A stretch of DNA of 41,003 bases from Alphaproteobacteria bacterium. Its GTDB lineage: Bacteria; Pseudomonadota; Alphaproteobacteria; SMXQ01. The notes under the pieces are model-generated. The model ran no database searches, was not told the DNA's origin, and saw only the letters and a list, made by a program, of their open reading frames with translations. A program made the position numbers and the translations under genes. Each line of letters starts with the position of its first letter. Within the stretch, counting starts at the first letter, position 1. Below are positions 37,229-41,003 of the stretch, piece after piece. The DNA lies in contig JAPUGG010000274.1 of NCBI GenBank assembly GCA_027292975.1, forward strand, positions 1-41,003. The letters run 5' to 3'.

Positions 37229-38281
37229 ATGACCGTCACGCGCCCCCACGACCGGCAAGGGAATGCGCTCCTGACGCCTCCTGAGCGGGGCTGGCGTTGG
37301 GCGGCCTGGGGTTGCCTCCTCATGGGGCTCACGCTCGGCGCTTGCGCGCCCAGGCTTCAGGAGAGCGGGCCCATGACCGGCCAGGCGCGCATCGTCGGCG
37401 ACACACTGATTGCCCGGGACGGCGCCCGCCTGCCGCTTCGCCGATGGGCACCGGAGGCGCAAGAGCCCTGGGCCGTGCTGGTGGCGCTGCACGGCTTCAA
37501 CGATTATTCCAACGCTTTTAACGCCGCCGCCCGTCACTGGGCCAAGCACGGGGTGGTGACCTACGCCATCGACCAGCGCGGCTTCGGGCGGACCGCCGAG
37601 GCTGGCCTGTGGGCCGGCATCGACGCCATGGTGGCCGATCTCCGGGCGCTCACCGCCATTGTCAGCAAGCGCCATCCGGGGCTGCCCCTCCATGTGCTGG
37701 GCGATTCCATGGGCGCCGCCGTCGCCATGGTGAGCCTGGCGCGGCACCCCGGGGGCGCCATCGACGGCGCCGTGCTGGTGGCGCCCGCGGTCTGGGGACG
37801 CCGCCACCTGGGCGCCATCAAGAGCGCAGCGCTCTGGCTCGCCGCCCATTCCGTGCCCTGGCTCAGGCTCACCGCCGAGGGGCTCGATATCCAGGCGTCG
37901 GACAATGTCGCCATGCTACGGGCGCTCGGCAAGGACAAGCTGGTCATCAAGGAGACGCGGATCGACGCCATCTGGGGCATGGTGAACCTGATGGACGCCG
38001 CCTTCGCCGCCAGTGACAAGATCGAAGCCCCGCTGCTGCTGCTCTACGGCGCCAGGGACGAGGTCATCCCCAAGCACCCCACGGTCGAGGTGCTGGGCAA
38101 GCTCATGGCAACGGGGCGGGTGCGGGCGGCCTATTACGCCGATGGCTATCACATGCTGCTGCGCGACTTGGCCGCCGAGCCGGTGCTCGACGACGTGCTC
38201 GCCTGGATCAGGGATCACCGCGCGGCCCTGCCGTCGGGCGCCGAGGCCCGGGCCCGGAGGTGGCTGGAAATGGCCGATTAG
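37229..38281 (+). CDS. Alpha/beta-hydrolase lipoprotein, lysophospholipase-like
   Basis: Probable membrane-anchored lipase/esterase of 350 residues. A signal sequence (about residues 21-38) ends in a lipobox, LGAC, so Cys39 should be lipidated. The catalytic triad is Ser160 (LGDSMGAA), Asp277 (YGARDEV) and His308 (DGYHML), with oxyanion segment ALHGFNDYS. The family (Hydrolase_4) includes monoacylglycerol and lysophospholipases; the real substrate is unknown. ATG 37229 is preferred over ATG 37181 because the latter overlaps likely promoter sequence. Its stop (TAG) overlaps the stop of the convergent gene by 4 bp. Confidence 0.85.
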   Translation: MTVTRPHDRQGNALLTPPERGWRWAAWGCLLMGLTLGACAPRLQESGPMTGQARIVGDTLIARDGARLPLRRWAPEAQEPWAVLVALHGFNDYSNAFNAAARHWAKHGVVTYAIDQRGFGRTAEAGLWAGIDAMVADLRALTAIVSKRHPGLPLHVLGDSMGAAVAMVSLARHPGGAIDGAVLVAPAVWGRRHLGAIKSAALWLAAHSVPWLRLTAEGLDIQASDNVAMLRALGKDKLVIKETRIDAIWGMVNLMDAAFAASDKIEAPLLLLYGARDEVIPKHPTVEVLGKLMATGRVRAAYYADGYHMLLRDLAAEPVLDDVLAWIRDHRAALPSGAEARARRWLEMAD

Positions 38282-39369
38282 GCGGCGCCGTCGAGGGTTC
38301 CTTGGGGAACCATGACCGCGCCCTGGAACAACAGCCGCGCGGTGCGCAGGATGCCGGCGCTCCTAACCTCGGGCGGGGTTCGCGAAAGATCGAGGGTCAG
38401 CGCCACGTCGATGGTCCCGGTGGGATGCTCGATGGCGATCTCCATTTTCTCACCAATCTCCATGTCGGCGAGCCCATGGGCGACGGTGCCCGGCGTCACG
38501 GCGGCGCAAGAGAGGCAGACGGCGCCGGTCACCGCGTGGGCCTCATGGGCGGCGTGGGGCGTGAAATAGCGCGAAGAGATGGTAGCGCCCGCCCGCGCGG
38601 GGGCGAGCAATACCGGCTTGGGGATCACCATGTCGGTGACATCGCCCAAGCCCATCATCTCGCCCGCCTGCAAGCGGATGGGCTCGAGCCGGGCGAAAAA
38701 ATCCCTGTCCCCGTCGAGATCGGCGGCCGTCTCATAACCGGTCTTGCCCATGGAATCGGCGGCCATCATCATCACCGGCATGGCCGCGTCGGCCAAGGTC
38801 ACCTCGATGCCGTCGATCAAGTCCACCACGTTACCGGTGGGGAACAGCGCCCCGGTCTTGGAGCCCAGGCAATCCATGAAATTGAGGATCACCGGCGCGG
38901 CGCTGCCCGGCACGCCGTCGACGGTGGCCGCGCCCGCGTACTCCACCGTGCCGCCCGGGGTCTGGATCACCGCCTCCACCAGATCGCCGGTATTGACCAG
39001 GCGGATGCGTACCCTTGTCTCGCCATGGGCCGCCGCCACCAGGCCGCGCTCTATGGCGAACGGGCCGACCCCGGCCAGAATATTTCCGCAGGTCGGGCCG
39101 GTATCGACCATGTCCTCGGCGACCAAAACCTGGGCGAAGAAGTAATCGACGTCGATTCCGGGCTCTTCGGACGGGCCGACGATGGCGACCTTGGAGGTCA
39201 GCGGCGTCGCCCCGCCCATGCCGTCGATCTGGCGCGCATCGGGCGAGCCCATGGCGGCCAGCAGGAGCCGGTCGCGGGCGGCGGCGTCGCGTGGCATGTC
39301 GCTCGCCTCGAAATAAAGCCCGCGCGAGGTTCCGCCCCGCATGAAAAGCGCAGGAATGGCTGTCTGCAT
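38278..39369 (-). CDS. PrpF-fold isomerase, probable 4-oxalomesaconate tautomerase
   Basis: 363-residue protein of the PrpF/DUF453 family, which isomerises double bonds in methylaconitate or oxalomesaconate. The N-terminus [13 protein letters not shown] and the block [20 protein letters not shown] carry the conserved substrate-site residues, including the cysteine. The second half has MMMAADSMG and the typical [14 protein letters not shown]. The GPTCGN form and length fit the GalD-like tautomerases of gallate breakdown, but no gallate genes adjoin it. ATG 39369 is the start: a longer frame reaching 39609 would read through the tRNA-Arg antisense and is spurious. Confidence 0.83.
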   Translation of the reverse strand: MQTAIPALFMRGGTSRGLYFEASDMPRDAAARDRLLLAAMGSPDARQIDGMGGATPLTSKVAIVGPSEEPGIDVDYFFAQVLVAEDMVDTGPTCGNILAGVGPFAIERGLVAAAHGETRVRIRLVNTGDLVEAVIQTPGGTVEYAGAATVDGVPGSAAPVILNFMDCLGSKTGALFPTGNVVDLIDGIEVTLADAAMPVMMMAADSMGKTGYETAADLDGDRDFFARLEPIRLQAGEMMGLGDVTDMVIPKPVLLAPARAGATISSRYFTPHAAHEAHAVTGAVCLSCAAVTPGTVAHGLADMEIGEKMEIAIEHPTGTIDVALTLDLSRTPPEVRSAGILRTARLLFQGAVMVPQGTLDGAA

Positions 39370-39531
39370 GTCTGCTCCGCTCCGTGCTCGATGGCGGCAG
39401 GTGTTCCTCATACTTAGCCCATGGCCACGGCCCATGACAAGGCGGCGGAGTAAGGTTTGCGCCGGGCCCACCATTGGGCTAGATTTCCGCCGCGCACGTT
39501 TCGGCCCCGCGCCGGCGCCCCCGAGACGGTT

Positions 39532-39608
<77 letters not shown>

Positions 39609-39655
39609 TATTTTCAATGGGTTAGAGTACATTCTCCAGGTAAGGCTCATCCCTT

Positions 39656-39706
39656 TAAGTGCAATGTAAGTGCAAATCCCTTTATGATTACCGCCTATTG
39701 CACTTA
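39656..39706. repeat. TAAGTGCAA iterated motif: two direct, one inverted
   Basis: TAAGTGCAA occurs at 39656-39664 and 39667-39675 (11-bp period) and inverted as TTGCACTTA at 39698-39706. It starts 48 bp after the tRNA-Arg gene. Such short repeats near a tRNA are typical of arm-type binding sites of tyrosine integrases, but no integrase gene is visible. Confidence 0.5.
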
Positions 39707-39990
39707 CCGCTCACCTAAAAAACGAATAACACTGCCGCGCTTAAGTCCTGCAAATTAAAGCCTCAAAGGCTTCCCGCAGAAGGGATTCGCATAAGAGCGA
39801 ATATGGAAACTGATGCATGGGCACTATACACTGCGACGGGTGCCGGCTTTCAGGTAGAAGTAGGTTCAAATCGGGGGCAGGATTTGTTCAAGACCCTACC
39901 ATGCTCAGGTTGAGGAAAGCTGTCTGAAATTGGTTGCGGGGGCCCGCAACTGCCTTGATTTGCTCTTGTCTGTAAGCAGTGTAAAATTCG

Positions 39991-40045
39991 GAGCAGCTGC
40001 CTCTTAATCAGCGGGTCCGGGGTTCGAATCCCCGATCGCCCCCCA
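39991..40045 (+). pseudogene. 3' fragment of a tRNA-Lys(CTT) gene
   Basis: The sequence carries the 3' two-thirds of a tRNA: GAGCAGCTG, anticodon loop CTCTTAA (CTT, Lys), TCAGC, T-arm CGGGG-TTCGAAT-CCCCG, acceptor 3' strand ATCGCCC and CCA. The matching 5' acceptor GGGCGAT and D-arm are absent upstream. One mismatch (C31-U39) and a C discriminator show decay. This is the usual mark left by an element that integrates in a tRNA gene. Confidence 0.75.
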
Positions 40046-40050
40046 ATTAA

Positions 40051-40087
40051 AACAAAGGCTTAGAGGTTTTTCCTCTAGGCCCTTGTT
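40051..40087 (+). terminator. Terminator-like hairpin after the tRNA-Lys fragment
   Basis: A 16-nt stem (one mismatch, one G-U) with a TTTTT loop begins 5 nt after the CCA end of the tRNA fragment. It probably came with the tRNA-Lys gene as its terminator. No T-run follows the stem. Confidence 0.45.
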
Positions 40088-40092
40088 CATTA

Positions 40093-40112
40093 TGGGTAAC
40101 AATTTGGGTAAC
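40093..40112. repeat. TGGGTAAC direct repeat
   Basis: TGGGTAAC at 40093-40100 and 40105-40112, 12-bp period, next to the tRNA-Lys fragment. By analogy with phage attachment sites these could be integrase arm-type sites, different from the TAAGTGCAA set beside tRNA-Arg. Confidence 0.45.
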
Positions 40113-40135
40113 TCAAGCGCCCGTTCATTGGGCGC

Positions 40136-40160
40136 AAAAAAAGCCGCCGCGAAGGGCGGC
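40136..40160 (-). terminator. Intrinsic terminator on the minus strand
   Basis: Read on the minus strand, GCCGCC and GGCGGC form a 6-bp stem around a 6-nt loop (40160-40143), followed by seven T residues (40142-40136). It could end transcription from the DUF6602-like gene, 282 bp away, or from a lost gene. A second stem (GCGCCC/GGGCGC, 40117-40135) shares the same A/T tract. Confidence 0.65.
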
Positions 40161-40441
40161 GCTGGTGTGGTAGGAAGGTCAGGAGAGGCCGGGGGAGGGC
40201 GTCAGTTGATGAACAATGTTTCAGGGTAGGCGTTTTTTCTGGGTAAAAATAAATGAGTAGGTAGGAGAACAGCCGGTCTTCGTTATCGCCTTGGAGTGCA
40301 TCACTGAATGGGGGCTTTGTGGGTACGCCCTTCCTTGTGCGGGTCTGATGGCATCACATGATGGTCAAATGTTGTGAAATTTATAGCCGCATTTAGCTGG
40401 CGGATCACTTCTACTTGGCATCAAAATCTGTCACCCAAAAA

Positions 40442-41003
40442 TTAAGAGTATTGCAGCGGATTAGTGGAAGCCGCTTGCAAAGAGTTAGTAATTAAATGAA
40501 GGACCGAAATCAGCCCCCAAAGCCCCCATGGACCTGTTGCTTTAATTCCTGCGTATTGGTTTGAAGAGACGAAAACACCGCTATCGATAACTAAGACACC
40601 GGCAATATCAGGATTTTTTCCGAGGTTCTGCTCCGCCGTCGAAACTTTTGTCCAACCGGTATAACCAGCAACAAACAGTGGAATTTTATCTGTAACTGCC
40701 AACCCCCCCATCTTCATGGAACTGCCAATTTTTTTGCGCAGGGGCGCGAGTTGATTTGCCGTCGCAATTGCTTGCCCCCACTGAGAAGCGATGTTCGATT
40801 TCACCTCAATTACGGCCGCAATACTTTCTGCAAGATATAGGCGTGTGTTTGCGTTCCGCCCAACCCCGGGCAAAGATGGAGAAATTGGATATTCCACAAC
40901 AACATCAAGTTGGCCACTTCTATGGCCCGAAATATCCGTAGCGTCACCAGTTCCGAACCGATAGATCGGCGGCAACACATTTGACAAAAAATCTTCAATA
41001 AAT
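40442..41003 (-). CDS. DUF6602-like protein, 5'-partial
   Basis: The frame is open to the window edge, so the N-terminus is missing; the TTG at 40987 is not necessarily the start. The visible 186 or so residues contain RFGTGDATD, GQLDVVVEYP and, 35 residues later, AAVIEVKSNI. This D...(E/D)xK arrangement resembles a PD-(D/E)XK nuclease core and the DUF6602 family. The C-terminus has PLFVAGYTGWT and GVLVIDSGVFVSS. DUF6602 proteins occur in genomic islands and near defence genes, but their function is unproven. Codon use is AT-richer than in the core genes, consistent with recent transfer. Confidence 0.7.
   Translation of the reverse strand, partial: FIEDFLSNVLPPIYRFGTGDATDISGHRSGQLDVVVEYPISPSLPGVGRNANTRLYLAESIAAVIEVKSNIASQWGQAIATANQLAPLRKKIGSSMKMGGLAVTDKIPLFVAGYTGWTKVSTAEQNLGKNPDIAGVLVIDSGVFVSSNQYAGIKATGPWGLWGLISVLHLITNSLQAASTNPLQYS

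Larger units (their letters stand above)
39609..40441. other. Non-coding, AT-richer attachment-site region
   Basis: 833 bp without a supportable gene. It contains TAAGTGCAA repeats (39656-39706), a small hairpin AAGCCT-CAA-AGGCTT (39758-39772), an inverted repeat GTTGCGGG/CCCGCAAC (39933-39950), a tRNA-Lys fragment (39991-40045), a 16-bp terminator-like stem (40051-40087), TGGGTAAC repeats (40093-40112) and a minus-strand terminator (40136-40160). I see nothing further in 40161-40441. Base composition is clearly lower in GC than the core genes. Confidence 0.75.

Noticed and set aside
39800-39900. Second tRNA-like T-arm (GGTTCAAATC)
   Set aside because: Flanking bases do not pair into a T-stem, and no anticodon or acceptor stem can be formed.

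Overview
The window is about 41 kb of GC-rich chromosomal DNA. Its dense, often overlapping genes and gene order point to an alphaproteobacterium, most likely of the Rhodospirillales. The markers are aroA-cmk-rpsA-sppA-ihfB-lapA-trpFBA-accD-folC, pckA next to chvI-chvG-hprK-rapZ-PTS, ahcY followed by a DivL-type tyrosine pseudo-kinase, tsaE-amgK-murU-addB-addA-trxA, and polA. The genus cannot be fixed from the sequence alone. About 95% of the window is ordinary core genome. The final 1.5 kb is AT-richer accessory DNA behind a tRNA gene.

Layout. 1-5.6 kb: 3' part of a class II aroA, cmk, rpsA, sppA, ihfB and a LapA-domain membrane protein. 5.6-10.8 kb: trpF, trpB, trpA, accD and folC. A 50-codon ORF that looks like a collapsed pyrF sits exactly where pyrF is expected, and it contains an 18-nt match to a dispersed repeat. 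10.8-14.2 kb: pckA on the minus strand, then a minus-strand nickel/cobalt uptake module (NicO-like permease, CbtB, CbtA) inserted between pckA and chvI. 14.4-19.1 kb: chvI-chvG-hprK-rapZ-EIIA-HPr, a two-component and phosphotransferase regulatory operon that ends at an intrinsic terminator. 19.2-23.5 kb: ahcY behind a promoter whose -10 box lies inside an inverted-repeat operator, a strong terminator, a 242-bp element with terminal inverted repeats, and divL with Tyr in place of the phospho-accepting His. 23.6-32.9 kb: tsaE, amgK, murU, addB, addA and trxA, nearly all overlapping or abutting. 32.9-37.1 kb (minus strand): an MFS transporter with a probable amber codon near its N-terminus, polA and a CHCC zinc-ribbon gene. 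37.2-39.4 kb: a lipoprotein lysophospholipase-like hydrolase and a convergent PrpF-fold isomerase. 39.5-41.0 kb: tRNA-Arg(CCG), repeated short motifs resembling integrase arm sites, a 3' fragment of tRNA-Lys(CTT), a second pair of direct repeats, a minus-strand terminator, and the 3' part of a DUF6602-like gene that runs off the window.

How the genes work together. Chromosomal housekeeping dominates: aromatic amino acid synthesis, the fatty acid and folate branch, translation, double-strand break repair and cell-wall recycling. The regulatory core couples envelope stress (ChvG/ChvI), carbon flux (PckA and the HprK/EIIA/HPr regulatory PTS), the methyl cycle (AhcY) and cell-cycle control (DivL). 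The right end looks like an integration hot spot carrying traces of two tRNA-targeting events and the start of an island. I found no CRISPR array, intact transposase or rRNA. The most unusual signals are the dispersed inverted-repeat family and its apparent trace in the pyrF remnant, the MFS amber codon, and the layered attachment-site region with a putative nuclease-fold gene.
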